From the NCBI GenBank assembly GCA_934293375.1, contig CAKQYS010000013.1:1-54325 (forward strand): a stretch of 54,325 nucleotides of DNA. The letters run 5' to 3'. A program made the translations under genes and the position numbers. This DNA is from an uncultured Lachnospiraceae bacterium. GTDB taxonomy: Bacteria > Bacillota > Clostridia > Lachnospirales > Lachnospiraceae. Under the pieces are notes generated by a model. That model ran no database searches. It saw only the letters and a list, made by a program, of their open reading frames with translations, and was not told the DNA's origin. Positions 41,840 to 49,704 of this stretch are shown here, piece after piece (the stretch's first letter is position 1; every line of letters begins with the position of its first letter).

Positions 41840-41933
41840 TCCCATTTTCCTCCCAATTTCCGTTTATCTCTCAATCACAACGAAATGTCTACATAGGCTT
41901 AAGTATATAACATTTTCCACGAGAACACAACCT

Positions 41934-42842
41934 CTATACTTTCTTTTTCCGGATATTTGCAAAATCGATCTGCGCGATCAGAATCGCAGCAAACATCAAC
42001 ACGCAGCCGGCTGCTTCGCGTCCGGTCATGGTCTGATGTAAAATGATCATACCTGCCAACACAGAAATCACGGATTCCATACTGAGAAGCAGGGATGCAA
42101 TCGTCGGATTCATATCCCGCTGTCCTAAGATCTGCAATGTATATGCGATTCCACAGGAACAGATACCCGCATATAAAATCGGTACTGCAGCACCCAGAAC
42201 CGCCTCCACGCTGACATGCTCAAATATCAGCATGCAGATGGTACATATCATGCCACATACCAGAAACTGTATACATGACAGCTTCACGCCATCCACCTTC
42301 GGTGCATAGTAATCCACAACCAGAATATGTGCAGTAAATGCCAATGCGCACAGCAACACATAGAAATCACCTTTACTAAACTGCAGGCTTTCTTTCATAC
42401 ATAACAGATACAGTCCCACTGCCGCGATCAGTACACTGATCCACACATTGATGTGTGCCCTTCTTCCCAGAAACACGCTGGCAATCGGCACAAACACGAT
42501 ATACAATGCGGTAATAAACCCTGCCTTGCCTGCCGTTGTGTATTGAAGTCCTATCTGCTGCAGCATGCTCGCAACCGTCATCACCACGCCACAGAGAATG
42601 CCGCCTGTAAAAAGCAGCCTGCTTTGTTCTATCTGACGCTCGTCAGCTTTCTCTTCCTTCTTATCTTTTCCGGTCAAATGGTTCATCCGGATCCATCCTA
42701 CTAAAAACAGACAGCCGATCAGACACCGGATTCCATTAAATGTAAACGGACCGACATAATCCATCCCAACACTCTGCGCGACAAACGCAACGCCCCATAT
42801 CGTTGCAGCCATCAATAAATAAATTGCATTTTTGATCTTCAT
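41934..42842 (-). CDS. DMT-superfamily permease, EamA family
   Basis: A 302-residue permease with ten predicted hydrophobic segments in two EamA repeats. Repeat 1 has IYLLMAATIWGVAFVAQSVG and GIRCLIGCLFLVGWI, ending AGFITALYIVFVPIASVFLGRR. Repeat 2 ends with NPTIASLLLSMESVISVLAGMIILHQ, the classic GxxxP-less repeat end. A charged cytoplasmic loop (GKDKKEEKADERQIEQ) separates segments of repeat 1. It starts 9 bp after the ATPase stop codon, so it is very likely translated from the amino acid ABC mRNA. The substrate is unknown; amino acid or related export would fit the context. Confidence 0.92.
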   Translation of the reverse strand: MKIKNAIYLLMAATIWGVAFVAQSVGMDYVGPFTFNGIRCLIGCLFLVGWIRMNHLTGKDKKEEKADERQIEQSRLLFTGGILCGVVMTVASMLQQIGLQYTTAGKAGFITALYIVFVPIASVFLGRRAHINVWISVLIAAVGLYLLCMKESLQFSKGDFYVLLCALAFTAHILVVDYYAPKVDGVKLSCIQFLVCGMICTICMLIFEHVSVEAVLGAAVPILYAGICSCGIAYTLQILGQRDMNPTIASLLLSMESVISVLAGMIILHQTMTGREAAGCVLMFAAILIAQIDFANIRKKKV

Positions 42843-42851
42843 TCGTACACC

Positions 42852-43613
42852 TTACGACAACACGCTCTGCAAAAACTGCTTTGCCTTCTCGGTCTTTGGA
42901 TTGGCAAACAACTCCTGTGGCGGTGCCTCTTCCAAGATCTCTCCATCTGCCATAAATACCACCTTGTCAGCGACCTCTTTGGCAAAACCCATCTCATGTG
43001 TAACACACAGCATCGTCATACCCTGCTGTGCCAGCTCCTTCATAACATTTAGTACCTCTCCGACCAATTCCGGATCCAATGCTGAAGTCGGCTCATCAAA
43101 CAACATGATCTTCGGTTCCATAGCCAGTGCACGGGCAATCGCCACTCGCTGCTGCTGTCCACCGGAAAGCTTGGAAGGATATACATCTGCCTTATCTGAT
43201 AAGCCTACCTTTGCGAGAAGTTCCAATGCCTTTTGTCTGGCCTGTTCTTTATCCTTCTTGCGCACGATCACCGGTGCAAGCATGACATTTTCAACCACTG
43301 TCTTGTGAGGAAACAGATTAAAACGCTGGAAAACCATACCCATCTCCAAAAGCATATTTGTAAATGCTTCATGCTCCATCTTGTTGACAGTCTTGTCATT
43401 CTCTCTGTGATAAAACAGCTGATCCTCAATGAAGATCTTACCGCTCGTAATCTTCTCTAAAGTATTCAGGGAACGCAGAAATGTTGACTTTCCTGCACCC
43501 GACGGTCCGATAATCACGACTACCTCCCCCGGTTCAATCGTCAGGTTTACATTTTTTAAAACTTTTAATTCTCCGAAGTCCTTACATAAATTCTCTGTAC
43601 GAATCATTGACAT
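42852..43613 (-). CDS. Polar amino acid ABC transporter ATPase, GlnQ type
   Basis: A 253-residue ATPase: Walker A GPSGAGKSTFLRSLN, Q-loop FQRFNLFPHKTVVENV, signature LSGGQQQRVAIARAL, Walker B IMLFDEPTSALDPELVGEVL and H-loop CVTHEMGFAKEVAD. These are the hallmarks of the polar amino acid uptake (PAAT) family. The ATG at 43613 lies 8 bp from GGGAGG; an upstream in-frame GTG overlaps that site. It works with the permease (14 bp upstream) and the lipoprotein receptor. Confidence 0.96.
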   Translation of the reverse strand: MSMIRTENLCKDFGELKVLKNVNLTIEPGEVVVIIGPSGAGKSTFLRSLNTLEKITSGKIFIEDQLFYHRENDKTVNKMEHEAFTNMLLEMGMVFQRFNLFPHKTVVENVMLAPVIVRKKDKEQARQKALELLAKVGLSDKADVYPSKLSGGQQQRVAIARALAMEPKIMLFDEPTSALDPELVGEVLNVMKELAQQGMTMLCVTHEMGFAKEVADKVVFMADGEILEEAPPQELFANPKTEKAKQFLQSVLS

Positions 43614-43627
43614 AATCTGCACCTCCC

Positions 43628-44278
43628 TTACTCGTATACAGAATACTTCTTCTCAAGCTTATTGAAAATAAAAGTGAAGAAAGCTGTAATAATCAGGTAA
43701 ATAATCATGGCCGGAATATATACCATTGCCGTTGCCGATGAAGATGAAATCGCACGCGTTACCTTCGTTAGATCTGATAAACCAATAATCGCAACCAGTG
43801 AAACATCCTTTAAAACCATGATAAATTCATTACCAACCGGCGGAATCAGTCTTCTGACTGTCTGCGGAATAATGATCTGCCGCATTGTCTGTCCATAGGT
43901 CATACCCAGTGCCTTTGCGGCCTCAAACTGACCCTTGTCGATCGACTCAATACCTGCACGGATATTTTCTGCGAGGTAAGCAGCACTGTTCAATGTATAT
44001 GCGATGAGGGCTGCAACAAATGCACTCTGGATCGTGAGGGCTGCATTGATCTGCGGCAGTCCAAAATATATAAAATAAATCTGCATCAGAAGTGGTGTTC
44101 CACGGAAGAAGAAGATATAAGCGCTACATGGCTTATTGATTATTTTTTTCTTTGACATCTTGCCCAATGCAAGAAACACACTTAAGATCAATCCGATCGC
44201 CACGGATAAGATTGTCATGATAATTGTTAATTTGGCTCCATCCAGCAATTGTGGCAGCCAGCTCATTACTTTGTCCAT
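43628..44278 (-). CDS. Polar amino acid ABC transporter permease
   Basis: A 216-residue permease of the HisM/GlnP family. It begins MDKVMSWLPQLLDGAKLTII, a typical PAAT start, and shows FFRGTPLLMQIYFIYFG and the EAA loop EAAKALGMTYGQTMRQIIIPQTVRRLIPP that docks on the ATPase. Four to five membrane segments are visible. The ATG at 44278 follows AAAGGAA. It is the only permease, so it probably forms a homodimer. A hairpin separates it from the receptor gene. Confidence 0.96.
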   Translation of the reverse strand: MDKVMSWLPQLLDGAKLTIIMTILSVAIGLILSVFLALGKMSKKKIINKPCSAYIFFFRGTPLLMQIYFIYFGLPQINAALTIQSAFVAALIAYTLNSAAYLAENIRAGIESIDKGQFEAAKALGMTYGQTMRQIIIPQTVRRLIPPVGNEFIMVLKDVSLVAIIGLSDLTKVTRAISSSSATAMVYIPAMIIYLIITAFFTFIFNKLEKKYSVYE

Positions 44279-44313
44279 ATCGTTTCCTTTCCTATAGATA
44301 GCACGAGAAGCCA

Positions 44314-44330
44314 TCCTGCATCATGCAGGA
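44314..44330 (-). promoter_or_regulatory. Hairpin between receptor and permease genes
   Basis: TCCTGCAT-C-ATGCAGGA is an 8-bp perfect inverted repeat with a 1-nt centre, 34 bp past the receptor stop codon. No T run follows on the minus strand. Hairpins here often protect the 3' end of the receptor mRNA and raise its amount over the membrane subunits. That role is inferred. Confidence 0.55.
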
Positions 44331-44364
44331 CAGCCTCATCTACTATGTGTTATCGCGTCTGTAT

Positions 44365-45186
44365 TTACTTTGCAGAAAATCCTTCTGCCAGGCCCTCTGT
44401 CAGATCCTCACCAAAATACTTCTCTGACAGTTCCTTCATCTTGCCGCTCTCAAACAGTGCTGCAACCGCCTTGTTGACTGCATCTCCCAATTCTGTATTA
44501 CCCTTCTTCATAGCAATCACGATCGGCTCCTTCGTCTCTGACTTCCATACTGTCTTGTAATTGCCAGCATCATCACCTAAATAGAAAGCAGCAACAACTG
44601 AGTCAGTACATACAGCATCTACACGACCTGCCTTTAACTCATCAAATGCATTGATCACTTTCTCATACTGTCTTAAGTCAGTATCAATTCCTTCCTTGAT
44701 CTTATCCTGAATCAGATAGTCTGCTGTTGTCTCCATCTGTACTGCAACTGCCTTACCGGCAAGATCCTTCACATCTGCAATATCAGAATCATTTGGGACA
44801 ACGATAACCGGTGCATTTGCAATATAAGGAGCGGTTAAAAGGTACTTCTCATTTCTCTCATCCAGATAAGAAACTGCAGAGATAACACAATCATACTTGT
44901 TTGTATCCACACCTGCAAAAATGCCATCCCATGCTGTATCCACAATCTCAAGCTTCAGACCCATCTCATCTGCAAGTGCCTGAGAAAACTCCATATCAAA
45001 TCCAATCGGTGTTGTACCGTCTTCATCGAAATACTCCATTGGTGGATAGCCAATCTCAGCAGCAACCATAAGGGTTCCATCTTTTACTGTCATACCACTG
45101 CCCTTTGAGCTGCCACAGCCTGCCAACATACCACATGCCATCGCACAGACAGCAAGTACTGCAAAAATCTTCTTCATCTTCTTCAT
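44365..45186 (-). CDS. Polar amino acid-binding lipoprotein
   Basis: A 273-residue receptor. The signal peptide ends in a lipobox LAGC with lipidated Cys24. The mature part has the SBP_bac_3 fold: GTLMVAAEIGYPPMEYFDED, PIGFDMEFSQALADEMG, VDTAWDGIFAG, VISAVSYLDERNEKYLLTAPY and VDAVCTDSVVAAFYLGDD. The class binds amino acids such as glutamine, arginine or cystine; specificity cannot be read here. It is the first gene of the operon and has AGGAGG 8 bp upstream. A promoter and a leader terminator precede it. Confidence 0.96.
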   Translation of the reverse strand: MKKMKKIFAVLAVCAMACGMLAGCGSSKGSGMTVKDGTLMVAAEIGYPPMEYFDEDGTTPIGFDMEFSQALADEMGLKLEIVDTAWDGIFAGVDTNKYDCVISAVSYLDERNEKYLLTAPYIANAPVIVVPNDSDIADVKDLAGKAVAVQMETTADYLIQDKIKEGIDTDLRQYEKVINAFDELKAGRVDAVCTDSVVAAFYLGDDAGNYKTVWKSETKEPIVIAMKKGNTELGDAVNKAVAALFESGKMKELSEKYFGEDLTEGLAEGFSAK

Positions 45187-45221
45187 AATCTCATCCTCCT
45201 ATGAGCCTAGTGCAAATAAAT

Positions 45222-45259
45222 AAAAAAGCAAAGCTATCATGTTCACTGACTGCTTTGCC
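45222..45259 (-). terminator. Attenuator-like terminator in the amino acid ABC leader
   Basis: GCAAAGC (45252-45258 complement) and GCTTTGC (45228-45234 complement) form a 7-bp stem with an inner TCA/TGA pair, followed on the minus strand by TTTTTTATTTATTT. It lies inside the 5' leader, about 16 nt after the predicted transcription start and 36 bp before the receptor ATG. Read-through or structural switching would be needed to express the operon. Confidence 0.75.
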
Positions 45260-45274
45260 ATCTCACATTTACTT

Positions 45275-45303
45275 AATATAATTATTTCCAACGCATCTGT
45301 CAA
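45275..45303 (-). promoter_or_regulatory. Promoter of the amino acid ABC operon
   Basis: A perfect TTGACA (45298-45303) and TATATT (45275-45280), 17 bp apart on the minus strand. The predicted start lies about 16 nt before the leader terminator. Confidence 0.85.
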
Positions 45304-45416
45304 GTATAAATATACAGATTTATGCATATTTATAGATTTTTTTAATTTTTAACACTGTATTTGTGCACATTTTAAATACTAAGTTCAAAAAATCTGTTTT
45401 AACCGAAAAAATAGGC

Positions 45417-45445
45417 TTGAAAAAAAAAATCAAGTATGCTATGCT
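45417..45445 (+). promoter_or_regulatory. Promoter of tRNA-Pro
   Basis: TTGAAA (45417-45422) and TATGCT (45440-45445) with 17-bp spacing on the plus strand, in a strongly A/T-rich tract. The tRNA begins 25 bp after the -10. Confidence 0.75.
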
Positions 45446-45469
45446 ATTATCTGTTGTGATCACATACAT

Positions 45470-45543
45470 CGGGGTGTGGCTCAGCTTGGTAGAGCGCTTG
45501 GTTCGGGACTAAGAGGTCGCGCGTTCGAATCGCGTCACCCCGA
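45470..45543 (+). tRNA. tRNA-Pro (anticodon CGG)
   Basis: A 74-nt cloverleaf: acceptor CGGGGTG/CACCCCG, D-arm GCTC/GAGC, anticodon stem CTTGG/CTAAG with loop TTCGGGA giving anticodon CGG (reads CCG), and T-arm GCGCG/CGCGT with loop TTCGAAT. The discriminator base is A and CCA is not encoded. It has its own promoter and terminator. No integrase or att-like repeat of its 3' end was noticed nearby. Confidence 0.97.
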
Positions 45544-45549
45544 TGATTG

Positions 45550-45589
45550 ATAAGGAGATATTGCATGTGCAATATCTCCTTATTTTATT
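45550..45589 (+). terminator. tRNA-Pro terminator
   Basis: A 15-bp perfect stem (45550-45564 with 45569-45583) and a 4-nt loop, followed by a T-rich run on the plus strand. It ends 2 bp before the convergent ribosomal-GTPase gene stop codon. On the minus strand no T run follows, so it is directional. Confidence 0.9.
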
Positions 45590-45591
45590 TC

Positions 45592-48255
45592 TCACCACCA
45601 TATCCCATTTTTATCGTGTTCGAGTGTCTGCCTGTATTGTTCTATACTATGCTGCGTGACCCGCTCGATCTCCTCTGCCAGATCCCTTGAAGAGATTCTA
45701 TGTGCACCCTGTCCCATGACGATCAGCTGTTCCAAACCATCCGAAGTTGCCACCGTCACATCATATCCTTTCGCATCCGCTGTCAGTTCCTTCGGCACAC
45801 CCGGCTGCGGAAATACTGCTTTATCACCGTGCGCACTCATTGCATGTGCCGTCTTCTCAATATACATATCGGCAGTCTCAGCTTCTTTCGTATATACTAC
45901 ATATATATTGTGATACTGTTCTACACTGCCTGCGTTTCCTTTCACCTTATAGGCATCGAATACAAGAATCAAAAGACATCCTGCAAAACCCTGATAATTG
46001 CTGAGAATATCCATCAGCTCCCCTCTGGCTGCACCAAGATCCTGCTTTGCCAGACCGGCAAGCTCCTCCCATCCAAAGATCACATTATAGCCATCTACCA
46101 GCAGACATTTTGGCTTCTTCGGTGCCGGTGTCCATGTCACAGATTTCTCCTCACCAAATGCCCGTGAAGTACCGGCATATCTGCCTCTATCATCATTTAT
46201 ATTCTTTCTGAATGTACGGTTAAAGATCGCCTCTAACTCCCTATCCTCTTCAATCGAACCTGCTGTATAGGAAGGACCCGTCTGTTGTACTCTGACGGTC
46301 TGCACTGTGCGTTCTCCGTCAAGTGCTCTGATGTAACCTCTCTCCACATGCATCTGTGTCTCCACCTTGTCCCAGGCAACCACATATCCGGCTCCATGCG
46401 AACAAAATACGGAACAGGACGGATTCTCTGTATCCTGCTCGCTATCGTAACCAATTGCATCCACCACTTCCGGGGTATTGTGGCACGGTGCATAACCATC
46501 CGGCATGAGAAGACATTTTCCAAGTCCTCTTGTATAGGCTGCCACCTCATTCTGATAATTCTGCACACAGGCTACCGGTGCCCGCCCCGTCAGCCTTGCA
46601 TGTTCACCATGAATCACAGGTGCATCTACTGTTGCCTGCATCTGCTCCATATCCGACATGGCACGCCCCAGACTTTCAAGTGGCAGATCCAGCGCAAACC
46701 TATAGACCGGCTCCAGCAATACACTCTCTGCCTTCATCAATCCCTGCCGGACCGCACGATAGGTAGCCTGTCTGAAATCACCACCCTCTGTATGCTTCGT
46801 GTGTGCACGCCCTGTAATCACGGTGATCTTCATATCCGTGACCGGTGATCCCGTCAGCACGCCAAGATGTGTCCGTTCCTTAAGATGCGTGAGGATCAAT
46901 CTCTGCCAGTTCTTATCCAGCACATCTTCCCGACAGTCTGCTGCAAATACCAGTCCACTACCCTGTGGAAGCGGTTCCAACAATAAATGAACCTCTGCAT
47001 AGTGTCGCAACGGCTCATAATGTCCGACACCTTCAACCGGAGACTGAATCGTCTCCTTATAAAGAATACTGCCCTCATCAAATGTCACCTGCATACCAAA
47101 CCGCTGTGCGATCAGTCGTTCTAAGATTTCACGCTGCACCACCCCCATCAGGCTGATGCGGATTTCCCCCGTGTTCTCCTGAAAACGGATCTGCAAGGTT
47201 GGATCTTCCTGTGCCAGCTCCTGTATTTTGCTATATAGCACCACACTATCCACACCTTCCGGCGGCAGCACCCGATAACCGAGTACCGGCATCAATATGC
47301 CTGTATGCACATTTGCCTCTATACCAAGACCATTCCCCGGCATCGCCCAATCAAGTCCCTTAACTGTACAGATCATACCCGCCTCTGCCTGCTCCGTCAT
47401 CTCATATTTCTCACCGGAATATAATCTGATCTGATCGATCTTAGAAGAATGCTCTCCTGATGTAATCATCTCCTTGACATGAAGAGACCCACCGGTGATC
47501 TTCATATGGGCAAGCCTTACGCCCTTATCATCCCGAGTCACCTTGTATACCAATGCACCAAATGTCTCTCCATACCCTCTCGGACACATAAACCGTTCCA
47601 TACCGGCCAGCAACTCATCTACACCATTCTGCTTCAGTGCAGATCCGAAGTAACATGGAAATAACATCTGTCCTGCGATCATTTGCGTCATCTGAACATC
47701 TGTCAGTTCTCCATGTTCCAGATAATATTCCAACATCTGTTCCGATCCCATCGCAGCCTGTTCACACATAAGGCTTCGATCCTGCTGCGTAAAATCGACG
47801 CACATACCATCCAGTTCCGATGTCAGCTCTTCCATGAGGGCATCTCTGTCACTTCCCGGCATATCCATCTTGTTAATAAAAATAAATACCGGCACATGAT
47901 AGCTCTTTAACAACTGCCACAATGTCTTCGTATGGCTCTGGATTCCCTCTGATCCGCTGATCACCAGCAGTGCATAATCCAATACCGAAAGTGTCCGCTC
48001 TGTCTCCGCAGAAAAATCTACATGTCCCGGCGTATCTAACAGCACAAATTCCGTATCCCCATGATGCAGCCTCGCCTGCTTGGAAAAGATCGTGATACCG
48101 CGTTCCTTCTCTATTGCGTTATGGTCCAGAAATGTATCCTTATGGTCGACTCTTCCCAGTTGTCTGATCTCACCGGCAGCATATAACATTGCCTCTGATA
48201 AAGTTGTCTTACCGGCATCTACATGTGCCAAAATGCCTACTGTGATATGTCTCAT
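45592..48255 (-). CDS. Tet(M)/EF-G-like ribosomal GTPase fused to a Rae1/YacP-type NYN endonuclease
   Basis: An 887-residue protein with two parts. Residues 1 to about 605 align by eye with Tet(M)-type translational GTPases: P-loop AHVDAGKTT (10-18), RGITI (52-56), DTPGHVDF (74-81), NKMD (128-131), then domains II-V. The tip loop of domain IV reads AHTKHTEGGD (484-493) in place of the YSPVST-type loop that expels tetracycline, so resistance is unlikely. A linker (606-714) leads to a NYN/PIN nuclease domain (about 715-862): LLVDGYNVIFG, VFDAYKVKG, AETADMYIEK and VTVATSDGLEQ, keeping acidic residues Asp721, Asp767, Asp796 and Asp839. This domain matches YacP (Rae1), which in B. subtilis cuts mRNA in the ribosomal A site. 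The fusion suggests GTPase-guided A-site mRNA cleavage or ribosome rescue. The ATG at 48255 has GGGGAG 6 bp upstream. Confidence 0.9.
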   Translation of the reverse strand: MRHITVGILAHVDAGKTTLSEAMLYAAGEIRQLGRVDHKDTFLDHNAIEKERGITIFSKQARLHHGDTEFVLLDTPGHVDFSAETERTLSVLDYALLVISGSEGIQSHTKTLWQLLKSYHVPVFIFINKMDMPGSDRDALMEELTSELDGMCVDFTQQDRSLMCEQAAMGSEQMLEYYLEHGELTDVQMTQMIAGQMLFPCYFGSALKQNGVDELLAGMERFMCPRGYGETFGALVYKVTRDDKGVRLAHMKITGGSLHVKEMITSGEHSSKIDQIRLYSGEKYEMTEQAEAGMICTVKGLDWAMPGNGLGIEANVHTGILMPVLGYRVLPPEGVDSVVLYSKIQELAQEDPTLQIRFQENTGEIRISLMGVVQREILERLIAQRFGMQVTFDEGSILYKETIQSPVEGVGHYEPLRHYAEVHLLLEPLPQGSGLVFAADCREDVLDKNWQRLILTHLKERTHLGVLTGSPVTDMKITVITGRAHTKHTEGGDFRQATYRAVRQGLMKAESVLLEPVYRFALDLPLESLGRAMSDMEQMQATVDAPVIHGEHARLTGRAPVACVQNYQNEVAAYTRGLGKCLLMPDGYAPCHNTPEVVDAIGYDSEQDTENPSCSVFCSHGAGYVVAWDKVETQMHVERGYIRALDGERTVQTVRVQQTGPSYTAGSIEEDRELEAIFNRTFRKNINDDRGRYAGTSRAFGEEKSVTWTPAPKKPKCLLVDGYNVIFGWEELAGLAKQDLGAARGELMDILSNYQGFAGCLLILVFDAYKVKGNAGSVEQYHNIYVVYTKEAETADMYIEKTAHAMSAHGDKAVFPQPGVPKELTADAKGYDVTVATSDGLEQLIVMGQGAHRISSRDLAEEIERVTQHSIEQYRQTLEHDKNGIWW

Positions 48256-48359
48256 GCCCATCTCCCCAAATACCTTCACTGTCATTGCTATGATCGTAAT
48301 GCGTTATTCCGCCTGTCTTATCTTTATTGTTCCATACAATTTTCTTCCATACTTTGACC

Positions 48360-48400
48360 TATATAGGAATATCGTATCACATGTGCCAAAATTTGTCGAA
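48360..48400 (-). promoter_or_regulatory. Candidate promoter of the GTPase-nuclease gene with a Spo0A-like box
   Basis: TTGGCA (48384-48389) and TATATA (48360-48365) with 18-bp spacing read toward the GTPase-nuclease gene. TTTGTCGAA (plus strand, 48392-48400), a 9-base match to the Spo0A box, abuts the -35 upstream. A single box can occur by chance, so control by Spo0A is only a possibility. The leader is about 100 nt and shows nothing else. Confidence 0.4.
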
Positions 48401-48433
48401 TACTCTCGTATAAATTATCCCGGCATGATCAAT

Positions 48434-49693
48434 TTATACATTCCGATGCTGGAAATATCTCACTACAAACCGGGTCCCCACGGCCTGTTCCGTCACAGAG
48501 TCATACTCCATGTGATCCGCCGTAATATATCCTCCATCATGCTCTATGATCGTCTGTGCTAATGCAAGACCGATTCCCACACTATCCGCTGTCGCATTTG
48601 TCCCACGGTAAAACCGTTTAAACAAATGGACTCGATCTGCCTCCCGGATAGCTTCTCCATCATTATCAATTACCAATTCCTGATATAGTTCACACGATAC
48701 ATAACGAATTCCCACTCTGGTCTTCGCATGTTCCACAGCATTTTTCACGATATTCGTAATTGCCTGTGTCTGCCAGTAACGATCACAGACAATCTGTACA
48801 TCCTGATCCGATGCCGGATCTATTATGATTTCTATTCCCTTCAGATCACATAATGCCATGACATCCTCTGTGGCACAATCCACAATCTCTGACAGTTTCA
48901 CAGTCTCCTTTGTAAATTCCACGACATCTGCTTCCAATCTGGAAAGTTTCAGGATCGCCTGCACCATATAATTGACATTGTTAATGTCCCTTCTGGAACG
49001 CCTGATGATATCCTGCTGCTTATTCCGATCCATTTGCGGATCTCTTGCAAGATTTTCCATATTGATAGACAAAGAAGTCAAAGGCGTCTTTAACTGATGT
49101 GAAATATTAGACAATGAATCTTTCACTAACAGCTTATCCTTCATGGCGTTTTCTGCCTGCTCCCGCATCATGATCGCCGTCTTATAGATCTCACTTTTCA
49201 AAATTGCCATCTGCCCTTCTGTACTGTCACTCATGTTTAACTCATAATTACCGGCATTGATATTCTGCAAATACTGTGCCATCTGTTTTGTCTGACCGGA
49301 AAAATACCGGCTCTGCAGCCGCAGATAACATACAAGCCCCAACAGTAACACCGCGATCACTGTGACATCCAAGAGTACAAACCGATGCATGGCTCTGTCA
49401 TTTTCCAAAAGCACGGAGTTCTTTGTAAGCTGTACACCGTACTGAGCAAAAAAACTTTCCGCTTCCTGTCCGTCATCCTCACCTGACAATATCTTCATAA
49501 TATCGGCACCTGCTACATCCGGATACTGCTCCCGGATCCTCACACATAACCGTTCCAGTGACCTATTGTAATTCACGGTATAAGCCCTATACTGTCCATA
49601 TATCAAAAATCCTATTATGATCATACTGACCAGCATATAACCCACGGTAAACCCTATCTGTCGTCTTCTATCCTCATAAAATAACATATCCAC
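48434..49693 (-). CDS. Sensor histidine kinase (module 2)
   Basis: A 419-residue membrane kinase. Two membrane segments (about 14-34 and 106-124) flank an extracellular loop of about 70 residues. A HAMP-like region follows (YLQNINAGNYELNM), then the H-box LSNISHQLKTPLTSLSI with His199. The ATPase domain has the N-box NIVKNAVEHAKT, G1-like DNDGEAI and G2 SVGIGLALAQ. It is the last gene of the ABC, regulator and kinase operon and follows its regulator by 11 bp. No terminator is obvious after it. Confidence 0.95.
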   Translation of the reverse strand: MDMLFYEDRRRQIGFTVGYMLVSMIIIGFLIYGQYRAYTVNYNRSLERLCVRIREQYPDVAGADIMKILSGEDDGQEAESFFAQYGVQLTKNSVLLENDRAMHRFVLLDVTVIAVLLLGLVCYLRLQSRYFSGQTKQMAQYLQNINAGNYELNMSDSTEGQMAILKSEIYKTAIMMREQAENAMKDKLLVKDSLSNISHQLKTPLTSLSINMENLARDPQMDRNKQQDIIRRSRRDINNVNYMVQAILKLSRLEADVVEFTKETVKLSEIVDCATEDVMALCDLKGIEIIIDPASDQDVQIVCDRYWQTQAITNIVKNAVEHAKTRVGIRYVSCELYQELVIDNDGEAIREADRVHLFKRFYRGTNATADSVGIGLALAQTIIEHDGGYITADHMEYDSVTEQAVGTRFVVRYFQHRNV

Positions 49694-49704
49694 ACCTGCC
49701 TCTC

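Noticed and set aside
45187..45303. T-box or other known riboswitch in the amino acid ABC leader
   Set aside because: The predicted leader is only about 90 nt, with the terminator beginning about 16 nt from the start; no specifier loop or T-box sequence was seen.
45470..45589. Integration site of a mobile element at tRNA-Pro
   Set aside because: No integrase gene and no repeat of the tRNA 3' end was found nearby.
45592..48255. Plain tetracycline resistance gene tet(M)/tet(W)
   Set aside because: The GTPase part is similar in layout, but the domain IV tip lacks the YSPVST-type loop, the protein is about 250 residues longer, and it carries a nuclease domain. A housekeeping or rescue role is more likely.
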